From Amylostereum areolatum (lineage: Eukaryota > Basidiomycota > Agaricomycetes > Russulales > Stereaceae), in assembly GCA_012932865.1 (NCBI GenBank), contig SAXG01000165.1:1-24079 (forward strand): 24,079 nucleotides of DNA, given 5' to 3'. Positions 9,490 through 18,604 of this stretch are shown here, piece by piece. The translations under genes were made by a program, and so were the position numbers. The notes below the pieces were generated by a model that was not told where the DNA came from, did not search any database, and saw nothing but the letters and a program-made list of their open reading frames with translations. The number at the start of each line of letters is the position of its first letter. Position 1 is the first letter of the stretch.

Positions 9490-11247
9490 CTTTGTGTTTC
9501 ACTTTATGACTGAAGGTCCCTCTGTGTTTTCAACAGTTTGGCTTCGGACATCCTGGGCGACAGGAGCTCTTGGGGCCTGGCTCCCTCACCCATTTCTGCC
9601 CGGCCTGCCCCCAGCCTGAAGTAAATCTGAAGCCTGGATGGGAAACAGATCCTGACCAGTACGACATCGATTAACCGTCTGCTCTTCAATGCCTGATCGT
9701 TTCGTCCCAGGTGGAAGTACATGCGAAGTTTTGTGATGAACGGAAATTTCTCCGCGGAGCATGTCCGATCTCGTGCCCCGGAGATGATGTTGTGCTTGCG
9801 AATGGTACAGGCTATATGGTTGCCACGGATGCGTACGAAGAGCACCTCAGGTCGTCCCTGGAGGAGAAAAGGGTGAATCACGCAATCTGCAACCATCTGT
9901 CCAACTCCTGACTCACTCACTTCCAGGCGACGGATTGTCATCATTGCGCTGTTACTCAGAGCAACGCAGATAAGGCGAACCTTGACATCACAGGGATTGG
10001 CGCAACCGCCTGCTCTCGTCATGGCTTCTTTGCACCTCACGCCGTAGTGAACTTCTCAAAGGGTGAGAAGTGAGTGGATTCCTGTAAAAACCTTGCTGTG
10101 CTGTGCTTGATAGGTTCTTCGGCGCACTCCTGGATATTGTATTTCTCTGCAGATATAAATGTATGGATTACTCGCTTTCCAACGTCCTCCTGTACACAAT
10201 GCATGGCGCAACGCGTACCTCCTCCAGGATCCCTCTCGTTTTGCTATCAAAATGGGTGTTGGTGTATGGCACATACAGGATCATGTCGATCGCTGTTTCG
10301 CCCGCTTTACCCCGTCATTTATCCGCGGAGCTGGCCACCAAGATGGCGAAACGGCGGAGACTCTGTGGTCGCCCTTAAATGAACTGTCATCTACAACAAG
10401 AACCATGACTCTCTCAGCCCGATCCGAAACACTGGACGACGGGATGGGTGATTCAAACTGGAAGAAAATGCTGAACATTTGTATGTTCCCTTATCTGTCA
10501 TAAGATGATCTAACGCAGTCTCGACGATAGCATATTTCCTCGTGCGCAAACTGAAAATAGCAGTGGGGGGAAGGGCAGAGGCTGAAGATGCCTTCGATCA
10601 GCTGGATAAGACCGCGACTGATGAACAACGCGCAAAATGGACACAAGGGGAGGAGCATGCCCAGGCCACACGGGACGACCGTCCAGATGCCATGAACATA
10701 TATGACACCAAAGAGGACAAAGGTACGAAGGTGTTTTCAAGTGTCGAACCATCGTCACCTTTTCTACCAGCTCCCACGAAAGCAGACATGGAGCTCAAGC
10801 TGCTCAGTGATGAAAAAAACCGGAGAGACGTTGTACGGGTCCACTGCTGCACTTTCAGAGGCCATGAAGGTGGAAGAAGATCAGTAAGTCAACAGACATT
10901 CGTTTCCTGTTCAGCGGTGGAATTCAATAACAGCAACGTTGTCATTTGGAGCCTATGTCAGGGGTATGGGAAAGCTCCCTACAAAGGACCAGAAGGTAAC
11001 ACGGGAGAAGAAGGAGCAGCAACTCGTCCAGCAGATCCGCTCAGTGAACCGCACACTCAGTAAGTATGTTCCCATACCGGACGAGGGGCATGCCTCCGAA
11101 GCGGGAGACTGGGACGATATCTTCGAGGAATGCGACCTCGACATTGGGAAGTCATGGGACGAGGTTCTATTCTCAGATGAGTCCGCTTCCGGAACCGGAT
11201 CGGACTCCGATGGAGACGTCTTCTATGACACCGCCGCGGACCCAATC

Positions 11248-11648
11248 TGTTGAAGTCGCAGTTGAAGGGGCTAGCCAACTAGCTAGGGACGCTCAGAACT
11301 GACACAAACAGTGGATTGCTGCAGCACAGAATGAGCGACTAAGAAACAAGACAGAAACGAGCAAGGGGCATACCTGCAGCACAGAATGAGCGACTGAGGA
11401 GGAGCAGACGCGTGTGGCTGCAGGTAGAGGCCACGGAGCGTGGGAGGAAACTCGGAATAAGCCGAGAATCGACCTAAAGCGGTAACTAACTCGAAACTGA
11501 AGCTAGGGAGCTCAGGCTGAACTACAGTAAGTACAGTACAAATGGGTACAGTAGGTGAAGTGGAGAGGGCATGTGAGGGTATAGACGCGGAATGAGATGA
11601 TAACAGAATAAAGGCGTAGAAATCAGACATAAAGGAATATCTTCAACA
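11248..11648 (-). mobile_element. Solo LTR, family B, copy 1 (401 bp)
   Basis: Ends are TGTTGAAG and CTTCAACA, flanked by the perfect 5-bp duplication CAATC (11243-11247 and 11649-11653). It sits in the KDZ reading frame: removing it and one duplication rejoins ADPI to IEDEVAPQ. It contains the family's internal direct repeat around CAGCACAGAATGAGCGACT. Strand is given relative to copies 2 and 4 (arbitrary). No coding content. Confidence 0.85.
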
Positions 11649-12499
11649 CAATCATCGAGGATGAAGTTGCTCCACAAGCCATGCAGCTGCTGAATGCGCA
11701 TCGGACAGGCCAACGATCTCCTCCGGCGCCTTCGCCTCCATCTCGCGCAAAAGTCATAGGTGTTTGCGCAGCATGTTCGACTGGCGAAGAGCCAGCAGAA
11801 GGGCAAGGCGTGGGAAAAGGTCCACACCGTCCGAAGAAACCATTCGTCAATGTGCCCGGATTTACACCCGCTGTCGCGACACGATGCAGCGCCTCGACGC
11901 ACCAGCCGATATTCTCGCAAACTACGGGATACTGGTCAAGGATGATCTCCGGGTAACCACAGCAGTCGCGGCTCCGAGCCAACCTTCCGCCCGCAAAACG
12001 AAGTTATCCTGGATATGGACAGCTCACATTGGGGATACTGAGGATGGCGAGTGGAGAAATGAACGTACGTTTGTCATTTGATCACAATATTACCCCTCGT
12101 CTCATTCCAGGTTCATGCAGTTTATCGGGTCAACTGGTTAACAGCGAAAGCAGAGCATGACAGATGGCGGGAGGAAGTCGAAATTCTGAAGGTGGAAATG
12201 GACTGTGCCGAACGTTCTTTCCATGGGAAGCCGCCTTTTGGACGGAGTTGGAGAAAGACTCACAAAGGCGTGGTCTGCTTGGGCACGCCGCATTCGAGGC
12301 CCGACAGGCGGCAATGTGGCAAAGCATGGCGTTGAACTCTGTATCTGTGCATCAACAAGGGAAAGCAAAGTACTTATATCTGTAGTAGTTTGTACATCAT
12401 AACCCGACGTGATCAGGCATCATGAAATGTGCATAGAGGCCCCATACAGGTGACCTTCCCACCAGACATGTTCCTCCAGCGACCTTCCCCGTTACAAAT

Positions 12500-12640
12500 G
12501 GCTGAACATCCCCGCGGGTGATGTTCCCGCGGGAACATTGGCCGTGGAGGTATTTGCCGCTGGGTGCTCCGGAATCGACCCCGCAGTAAATTTCTCTGCG
12601 GCACAATTCTCTGCGGGGAACACCCCGCAGGAACACTCCT
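12500..12640. repeat. CCGCGG-centred repeat cluster III
   Basis: Degenerate CCGCGG cores (CCCCGCGGG, TTCCCGCGGGAAC, CCGTGG, CTGCGG) recur every 14-20 bp. They lie between the end of the KDZ relic and the third F-box-like paralog, which starts about 290 bp downstream. The rest of 12386-12929 shows no gene apart from short spurious frames. Confidence 0.6.
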
Positions 12641-12929
12641 AGCCTAAACCCCGATGGGGGCGACGATCTCTCGAAAATCATTGACGGGCGCCCATGGGAG
12701 TACCGGACCGGGCGACGCCACCATCAAGCACGCTGCGAGTGGAAGCAACACAGTGTTCTTTTACAGCAGTGGCGAAGACCATATAAGGTCAGCGATGGAG
12801 GTTTTGGGAAGCCAGTTTTTTTTTGACAGTGGTGGGAACAAAACGGCGTGCTGATGATGCCTCGAGGGTAGTTGCTCGTGAAGTTTGTTGGATGTTTGCT
12901 TGCACCTCAATGGCACACTCCCAACAACC

Positions 12930-13468
12930 ATGAGTACCCCGTCACACCCTGCATCTCAACAGGCCGTCTCGCCCGATTTCCCAGGAAGCGATGGCCCTTA
13001 CTATCTTCCTGATCCGTACCTGCTGATCGCTGAGTTGCTGATGGAGCTCAACAAAGCCATCGTCGACGAGGTGATTGCAGACAGCATTGCAGACCACCTC
13101 TTCTGGCCTTTCCTTTCTCAGACCCCTCCCTACCTCGTCCCCCTCACTCCACCCAGCAACTCCCCATTTATGGCTCTGCGCGCAGTCAATCGGGCTTTGC
13201 ATGAGTACTGCTGGGCAGTGTTGAAGGCACTCATTGTGGAGTCTTCTGATCTCCCTCCCAGGTTTGTGTGGGTATCTAATCTATGACACTCTGGTTTCTG
13301 ATTACCTCTTCCTGTTATCTTACAGGGAAATCATTAAATTGCAAAGTGATGCGGTCATGCCGATGTTCCAGCTCGGCACCCGGGCCCGAATGCTTCATGA
13401 CTTCCAGTCTGGGCGCGCAGATTGGTTCCCTGAGCGCCCGAGGATGGGCCCCGGACTCGGAGTCATCG
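12930..13468 (+). pseudogene. F-box-like family paralog C, 5' part only, cut by an LTR
   Basis: ATG 12930 opens MSTPSHPASQQ, then the F-box-like core LLMELNKAIVDEVIADSIAD, with ALRAVNRALHEYCW further on. Intron 13262-13325 (64 bp, unusual GTTTGT donor) is at the same phase 2 position as in paralogs A and B. Exon 2 runs EIIKLQSDAVM to GPGLGVIV, where the LTR begins at 13469. Up to that point the frame is unbroken, unlike paralogs A and B. The remaining two thirds of the gene (HIFQKIQL block to the GWEYNP block) does not resume after the LTR, so the 3' part has been lost or moved elsewhere. Confidence 0.65.
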
Positions 13469-13919
13469 TGTTGAAGATATTCGTTTATGTCTGATTTCTA
13501 CGCCTTTATTCTGTTCTATCTCCGTTCTATCCGCTTCTATTCCGCTCCATTCACCCTGTTATCGTCTCATTCCGCGTCTATACCCTCACATGCCCTCTCC
13601 ACTTCATCCACTGTTCGATATTGTACTGTACTTACTGTAGTTCAGCCTGAGTTAGCTTCCCTAGCTTCAGTTTCGAGTTAGTTACCGCTTTAGGTCGATT
13701 CTCGGCTTATTCCGAGTTTCCTCCCACGCTCCGTGGCCTCTACCTGCAGCCACACGCGTCTGCTCCTCCTCAGTCGCTCATTCTGTGCTGCAGGTATGCC
13801 CTTTGCTCGTTTCTGTCTTGTTTCTCAGTCGCTCATTCTGTGCTGCAGCAATCCACTGTTTGTGTCAGTTCTGAGCGTCCCTAGCTAGTTGGCTAGCCCC
13901 TTCAACTGCGACTTCGACA
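13469..13919 (+). mobile_element. Solo LTR, family B, copy 2 (about 451 bp), no target duplication
   Basis: Begins TGTTGAAG and ends CTTCGACA (A to G in the terminal motif). Left flank is CATCG, right flank AGGAG, so there is no target duplication. The host gene does not continue on the right. This suggests a recombination breakpoint rather than a simple insertion. It shares private variants (TTCGTTTATG near the left end, GTTCGATATT in the middle) with copy 5. Confidence 0.75.
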
Positions 13920-14916
13920 AGGAGACCAATCTTGAACTGGAAAGGATAGATGGAGAGAAAGTGAAAGACCGATGGTTGTTTAGAATGCTCCAGGGGAATT
14001 GAGCTGACACGACTTCATGCATCTGTTGGCAGTATGAGCCCCAAATTCTTCTCCCTTGAATATATGGTGAATCCCTGATCCGATTTACTTCATTTTTGGA
14101 CGCCTTCTTCCTGTCCGATGCCCCCACAATCCCTTCCCGAAGGGAGCATACCTACCGGTCCTCTGTGCACCGTCATTTGGATGCAAACAGTCTTACTACT
14201 GCGACATGGGTACAGCCCGGAGGCATTTCATAGAACGAACAACCTCCTCGTCCCTACCAAACGATCCTCCCATTCGTTTTCTTTTAAATTTGAGCGGCAT
14301 TTTCTTCGGTAGCGCCCCACGCTGGCCCGCGTTGGGGAGCGTTCATCCAAGCACTTCCCCCCCGACCTGTGGATGGGTTTGTGCTCGGGATGGGGAGTAT
14401 CTGTGAGCGTTTATATGGCTTTAAACAGGGTGAAATGAAGATCTATGCCTACGCCCAGATCACCTGATTTGTTTACCTTGAAATTTTTCCACGGCACATG
14501 ATTTCCATGCCCCACCACAACCCATCTGAGGGGAATGACATACAATTCACGGTCTCAATGCAATGGCTGGTGGCGCTAGTCTACGTTGAAAGGTCACTTG
14601 GATATTACATTAGGCGCTCGACAGGTCTGTCAACTTCAGCACTCACATCAGGAGGTACCGTTGCTGAGCGGACAATTGCTAGGCCTGAACAGGGAATCGG
14701 ACTGCAGTACCCCCCCGTGACCATGCACACAACCATGCGTCTAAATTACCGAGCCTATCTTCTGGCTCAGGAGCAAGATAGAGAACTGATGCCCAATTTC
14801 CCTTCCCCCTGTTCATTCGAGTCGCACGATACCGCGATACCCTTTGCCACGGACCTCAACTCTCCTCTCTCAACCATCCTGTCCCCAACCGCTTCCTATA
14901 TTCCACCTCTTTCGCC
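13920..14916. other. Unassigned stretch of about 1 kb
   Basis: No gene recognised. Right after the LTR a short open frame reads KETNLELERIDGEKVKDRWL, which is not part of the F-box-like family. A plus-strand frame at 14498-14989 overlaps the next gene in another frame and shows no motif. The last few hundred bases are likely promoter and leader of the gene starting at 14917. Confidence 0.35.
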
Positions 14917-15137
14917 ATGGCTCAGGTCCCAACGAGGCAGCTCCGAAACGGAACCCAGTGGTTTTACGAGAAGGAACAGCGAAGTATAGTTCTCAGTTAC
15001 CTCGAGGATTTCACGCGGGGCACTAAGGCAGAGAGAGGGTGACCATCCTCCGAACCACCACCATGAAGAAGCTGGAGTCGAAGTGGTTGAAGGAGAGGAA
15101 GGCCGCGATGACGCCTGAAGTGAAAAAGGCCATGCGC

Positions 15138-15589
15138 TGTTGAAGTCGCAGTTAAAGGGGCTAGCCAACTAGCTAGGGACGCTCAGAACTGACACAAACA
15201 GTGGATTGCTGCAGCACAGAATGAGCGACTAAGAAGACAACAGAAACGAGCAAAGGGCATACCTGCAGCACAGAATGAGCGACTGAGGAGGAGCAGACGC
15301 GTGTGGCTGCAGGTAGAGGCCACGGAGCGTGGGGAGGAAACTCGGAATAAGCCGAGAATCGACCAAAAGCGGTAACTAACTCGAAACTGAAGCTAGGGAA
15401 GCTAGCTCAGGCTGAACTACAGTAAGTACAGTACAAGTGGGTACAGTTGGTGAAGTGGAGAGGGCATGTGGAGGGTATAGACGCGGAATGAGACGATAAT
15501 AGGGTGAATGAAGCGGAATAGAAGCGAATAAGAAGGAGATAGAACAGAATAAAGGCGTAGAAATCAGACATAAATGAATATCTTCAACA
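15138..15589 (-). mobile_element. Solo LTR, family B, copy 3 (452 bp)
   Basis: TGTTGAAG...CTTCAACA ends with perfect target duplication TGCGC (15133-15137 and 15590-15594). It lies at the 3' edge of an exon (KKAMR) just before a candidate intron ending CCCCGTAG near 15651. Orientation is opposite to copies 2 and 4. Confidence 0.85.
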
Positions 15590-17724
15590 TGCGCATGGTG
15601 CATTTTTCCTGGATACACTGTCCCCTCTTCTTAAGCTGATATTCCCCGTAGAAACTGAACAACTACCTCTACAACAACGGCAGAGCGAAGAAAAAACGGG
15701 ACAAAGGTCTTCGTGAAATATTCACGTAAATATACTGGCCAGTCCATCTTCACATTGAAGGCGAAGGATCATATTCTCCAAGCCCTCACGCACGAGTCGC
15801 AACCCGCTGGCACCGCGGAGGGCAGTCGGTTCACGTACAATATGGGCGCATACCGGAAGGAGCTATCCCGCCAGTGGCAGAACCTCCCCGCTGTGGAGAA
15901 AATGGCGTACAATCACACCGCCAGCAAGTGGAATAAAACGCGTCCAGATGACGAGGAGCGGATAAAGTGAGTGTTCCACGTCTTTCCGGGCCAATCTGAC
16001 ACCCGCCGGCACAGGACCTTCGAGCGAGACTTCATGAAAGTCTGCCGTGAGTTCGCAAACTACACATGGAATGCGATGGGAGTCCGGGTTGGGATCCACT
16101 GGGGAAGGAAAGACAGAGACAGTGGGGTCGACATTGATTTGTGAGTGCATACTCAATTGCTATGGACAGACTTGATGAAACCCTTTTTAGAGTTGAATTC
16201 AATAAAGATATCAACGGAGGTCCCAAGCTGAAGAACATGTTCAAGGACGGGGTGGGCGAGGTCGCCCTTTGTCGCTGGAAGACATTCATGGAGAAGGCCT
16301 TCTGTGCGTATTCGTAAGTGCACATACTAAACAATGCTTACCCAGAATACAGTCAATCAGGACCCTCTCGATGATGAAGGAAAACCGATCGAGGTGAAGG
16401 TGAAGCACCCCGGCATCGAGTTCGAGTTCGATGCGAAAGGTCTACCCAAGCTCCCCCCTCCGCCTGAGCAAAGGGATGGTCGATCTCTCCTTCCAATCAT
16501 CCGGTCTTTCATGCGTGCACATTACAGTACGTGTTTCCTTTAGAATGAATATAGGATAGCTTACCAATTCTGGACTCATTCTCATCTAGGGATTGTGTGC
16601 CATGGAAGAAACTTGGAGAAGACTGCTACGCCTATATCGACAAGAAGTATCTTGGCGCAGAAATAGACGGAGATATCAGCAAAGTCTCAGCAAAGTCCCT
16701 CATTGCCATATACGCTCGGTGGGAGAGTTTGGCGCAGAAGCGGACAGAAAATATTTGCTTTCAAGGCATACAATAGCAAAGGCACTCTAACTCCTTACCA
16801 CAAAGACAACATTCCTGCCGAGCAGCAGCGATAAAAACCGCGGCTCGGGCCACCGCCGCGGAGGTTCGTCAGGCGCAAGCATGGGTACAAGCCAAAGAAG
16901 ACACTGATGACGACGATGACGACGACGACCAGTGGACTGGCTTTCAAGAGGAGGACGTGGAGAATTTCGACCTCAACATAGACATTGATGAGGACGACGA
17001 TGACGATGAGGAGGGCGACGGGCCCGTGGTACGTATTGCCGCTGTCATCCACGACATTTGTCTCACATTGGCATAGACCAAACCTGGTCCCTTCCGGGAA
17101 GGGTGGAGCTATCCGATGAGGAGAAATGTGAGCAGGACGATCGGGAGGGGGATATGAACAAGCCTGCCACGTCGCCAGAGGAGGTCTAGAGGCACCGGCA
17201 ACAGTGGGAGAGCCGGGAGCAACACGCTCTCATGTCTCTGACATCGCCGAATTCGCGGAAGCTTCAGGAGGTCCGTCGCGGCCATCTCCCTCGCTTCCTC
17301 CCTCCACCCCCCCATCTCCGGCATCGTTTCGCGGACCACCCTCGCCACCATCTCGGGAGGAAACCCCACGCGGACTCCTTTCATTGACACTACTGGTGAT
17401 GCCGTACGTCCTGTTGTTGAAGATATTCCTTTATGTCTGATTTCTACGCCTTTATTCCGTCCTATCTCCGTTCTATTCGCTTCTATTCCGCTCCATTCAC
17501 CCTCTTATCGCCTCATTCCGCGTCTATACCCTCACATGCCCTCTCCACTTCATCCACTGTTCGCTATTGTACTGTACTTACTGTAGTTCAGCCTGAGTTA
17601 GCTTCCCTAGCTTCAGCTTCGAGTTAGTTACCGCTTTAGGTCGATTCTCGGCTTATTCCGAGTTTCCTCCCACGCTCCTGTTGAAAACACAGAGGGACCT
17701 TCAGTCATAAAGTGAAACACAAAG

Positions 17725-17798
17725 TGGACTGGCCGGGGATTGAACCCAGGACCTCCCATATTCTAGAAGGGTGCTCTAACCAACTGAGCTACCTGTCC
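17725..17798 (-). tRNA. tRNA-like module in one LTR of the nested TRIM
   Basis: Same 74-nt cloverleaf with intact box A and box B as in the first element's 5' LTR, on the minus strand. Confidence 0.6.
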
Positions 17799-17957
17799 GA
17801 TAGTGGGAACAGGTTGGTAGTTGATATAGAGAATATCACCGAGCTCTGATTGTGTGCAACAGGCCAGGGCTTAGCCTTATTTCAACACCCCCGTAAGACC
17901 AGGCCTGATGTGATCTTAGGCACTCGCCACTTGTGCCCAACAGTAATCATGAAGGGG

Positions 17958-17970
17958 GGTGCTGCTACCA
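17958..17970 (-). other. Primer binding site of the nested TRIM
   Basis: On the minus strand, TGGTAGCAGCACC directly follows the 5' LTR (17971-18180), identical to the site in the first element. Confidence 0.75.
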
Positions 17971-18017
17971 TGTTTGAAAACACAGAGGGACCTTCAGTCA
18001 TAAAGTGAAACACAAAG

Positions 18018-18091
18018 TGGACTGGCCGGGGATTGAACCCAGGACCTCCCATATTCTAGAAGGGTGCTCTAACCAACTGAGCTACCTGTCC
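18018..18091 (-). tRNA. tRNA-like module in the other LTR of the nested TRIM
   Basis: Same 74-nt cloverleaf as the other copies, minus strand, boxes A and B intact. Confidence 0.6.
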
Positions 18092-18604
18092 GATAGTGGG
18101 AACAGGTTGGTAGTTGATATAGAGAATATCACCGAGCTCTGATTGTGTGCAACAGGCCAGGGCTTAGCCTTATTTCAACAGCTCCGTGGCCTCTACCTGC
18201 AGCCACACGCGTCTGCTCCTCCTCAGTCGCTCATTCTGTGCTGCAGGTATGCCCTTTGCTCGTTTCTGTCTTGTTTCTCAGTCGCTCATTCTGTGCTGCA
18301 GCAATCCACTGTTTGTGTCAGTTCTGAGCGTCCCTAGCTAGTTGGCTAGCCCCTTCAACTGCGACTTCAACACCTGTCGATGACTACGAGGAAGTCTTGC
18401 TGACGGAGATAACTAGCATCATTCAGACTCGGGCGGAATGCCAAGGCCACGCCCTGTGAAAGCCACTGTGGACGCTCCTCTAGGACATGGAGAGACAGCC
18501 GCAGGACGACGCAGCTTCATGACCGGCATATCTATACATGAGCCTTGGCAGAAATTGGTGGAGGTATTGGCACAAACAACAGTAGGACATCTTCTCTCAC
18601 CTCT

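Larger units (their letters stand above)
9034..9535 (+). mobile_element. Complete TRIM-type mini-LTR retrotransposon with tRNA-like LTRs
   Basis: Two LTRs, 9034-9242 (209 bp) and 9328-9535 (208 bp), both begin TGTTGAA and end TTCAACA. I saw one single-base difference between them (CAGTTGGTTAG versus CAGTGGTTAG). The 85-bp interior has no coding capacity. It starts with a primer binding site and ends in a short G-rich tract (CGGGGGTG) where a polypurine tract is expected. The 5-bp target duplication GTTTG lies at 9029-9033 and 9536-9540. The element interrupts the KDZ gene inside a codon of CQFGFGHP. Each LTR carries a tRNA-like module. With no gag or pol it must be mobilised in trans. The near-identical LTRs imply a recent insertion. 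Confidence 0.9.
7408..12385 (+). pseudogene. KDZ-family (Kyakuja-Dileera-Zisupton) transposase relic
   Basis: Blocks appear in family order: NDYLREYLPKQDEYIRRRL; the CxC2 cysteine cluster (CDRCGGEGSYRCLSC, CNACGNH, HPFHRIE) at 7858-8065; LFVDVSGVHHI and FCQCEGAP; MGMFPASYQNPRTAFTF (8757 on); QELLGPGSLTHFCPACPQPE (about 9548-9607); GDDVVLANGTGYM; ITGIGATACSRHGFFAPHAV; MDYSLSN; HIQDHVDRCFARFTPSFI; LDDGMGDSNWKKML (10430s); FLVRKLKIAVGG; then TKLSWIWT and YRVNWLTAKAEHDRW near the C-terminus. Several 48-83 bp introns can be placed. The gene is dead: a TRIM retroelement at 9034-9535, a solo LTR at 11248-11648, and at least six one-base frameshifts (for example near 8744, 8984, 9783, the A7 run near 10814, and 11706). 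The YDI.CQY block expected after MDYSLSN is not recognisable. About 8100-8540 is a diverged stretch. The end is taken at the TAG 12383-12385. Confidence 0.85.
17679..18180 (-). mobile_element. Second complete TRIM, nested in LTR family B
   Basis: Exactly 502 bp, the same length as the first element, in reverse orientation. LTRs are 17679-17887 and 17971-18180; I saw one single-base difference between them (TGTTGAAA versus TGTTTGAAA). Target duplication GCTCC lies at 17674-17678 and 18181-18185. The empty site CACGCTCCGTGG is visible in LTR copy 2 and, on the other strand, in copies 1, 3 and 5, which fixes the boundaries. It is younger than the LTR it entered. Confidence 0.9.
17415..18372 (+). 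mobile_element. Solo LTR, family B, copy 4, carrying a nested TRIM
   Basis: Ends TGTTGAAG and CTTCAACA with target duplication CCTGT (17410-17414 and 18373-18377). Subtracting the nested 502-bp TRIM and its 5-bp duplication leaves 451 bp, the length of copies 2 and 3. It disrupts the last coding segment of the surrounding gene. Confidence 0.9.
14917..18459 (+). pseudogene. Multi-exon uncharacterised fungal gene with acidic tail, split by two LTR insertions
   Basis: From ATG 14917 (MAQVPTRQLRN) the blocks are QWFYEKEQRSIVLSYLEDF, LESKWLKERKAA, KLNNYLYNNGRAKK, YRKELSRQWQNLPAVEKMAY with SKWN, FANYTWNAMGVRVGIHW, VEFNKDINGGPKL, HPGIEFEFDAKGLPKLPP and WKKLGEDCYAYID. A very acidic segment (DDDDDDDD, DEDDDDDEEGD) follows at 16905-17027. 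Introns fit at 15967-16014, 16141-16190, 16304-16352 and 16531-16589. It resembles a common Agaricomycete family of unknown function; the W..L..EK..Y spacing is only loosely HMG-box-like. Lesions are a frame change near 15036, an extra A in the A6 run near 15690 and one near 16750. LTR copy 3 (15138-15589) and LTR copy 4 (17415-18372) interrupt it. Excising copy 4 joins GDAVRP to VDDYEEVLL and the stop at 18457-18459. Confidence 0.55.

Noticed and set aside
9034..9535. A SINE or a pair of genuine host tRNA genes
   Set aside because: The repeats have TG...CA ends, an abutting primer binding site and 5-bp target duplications, and one solo copy exists; SINEs lack these, and host tRNA genes would not be embedded in identical mobile flanks.
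11248..11648. Family B repeats as MITEs (DNA-transposon derivatives)
   Set aside because: Inverted ends are only 8 bp, duplications are 5 bp, and ends are TG...CA as in LTRs; no longer terminal inverted repeat is visible.
5440..12640. CCGCGG clusters II and III as the two ends of the KDZ transposon
   Set aside because: They bracket the TET/JBP-KDZ pair, but similar clusters occur at three other sites without a transposase, and I could not find matching inverted termini or a target duplication.
14498..14989. 163-codon plus-strand ORF as a separate gene
   Set aside because: It overlaps the better supported start at 14917 in another frame and has no recognisable motif or splice context.
15713..15970. 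True HMG-box domain
   Set aside because: The W..L..EK..Y...A..W spacing is suggestive, but the rest of the fold's hallmark residues are not evident; kept only as a loose resemblance.
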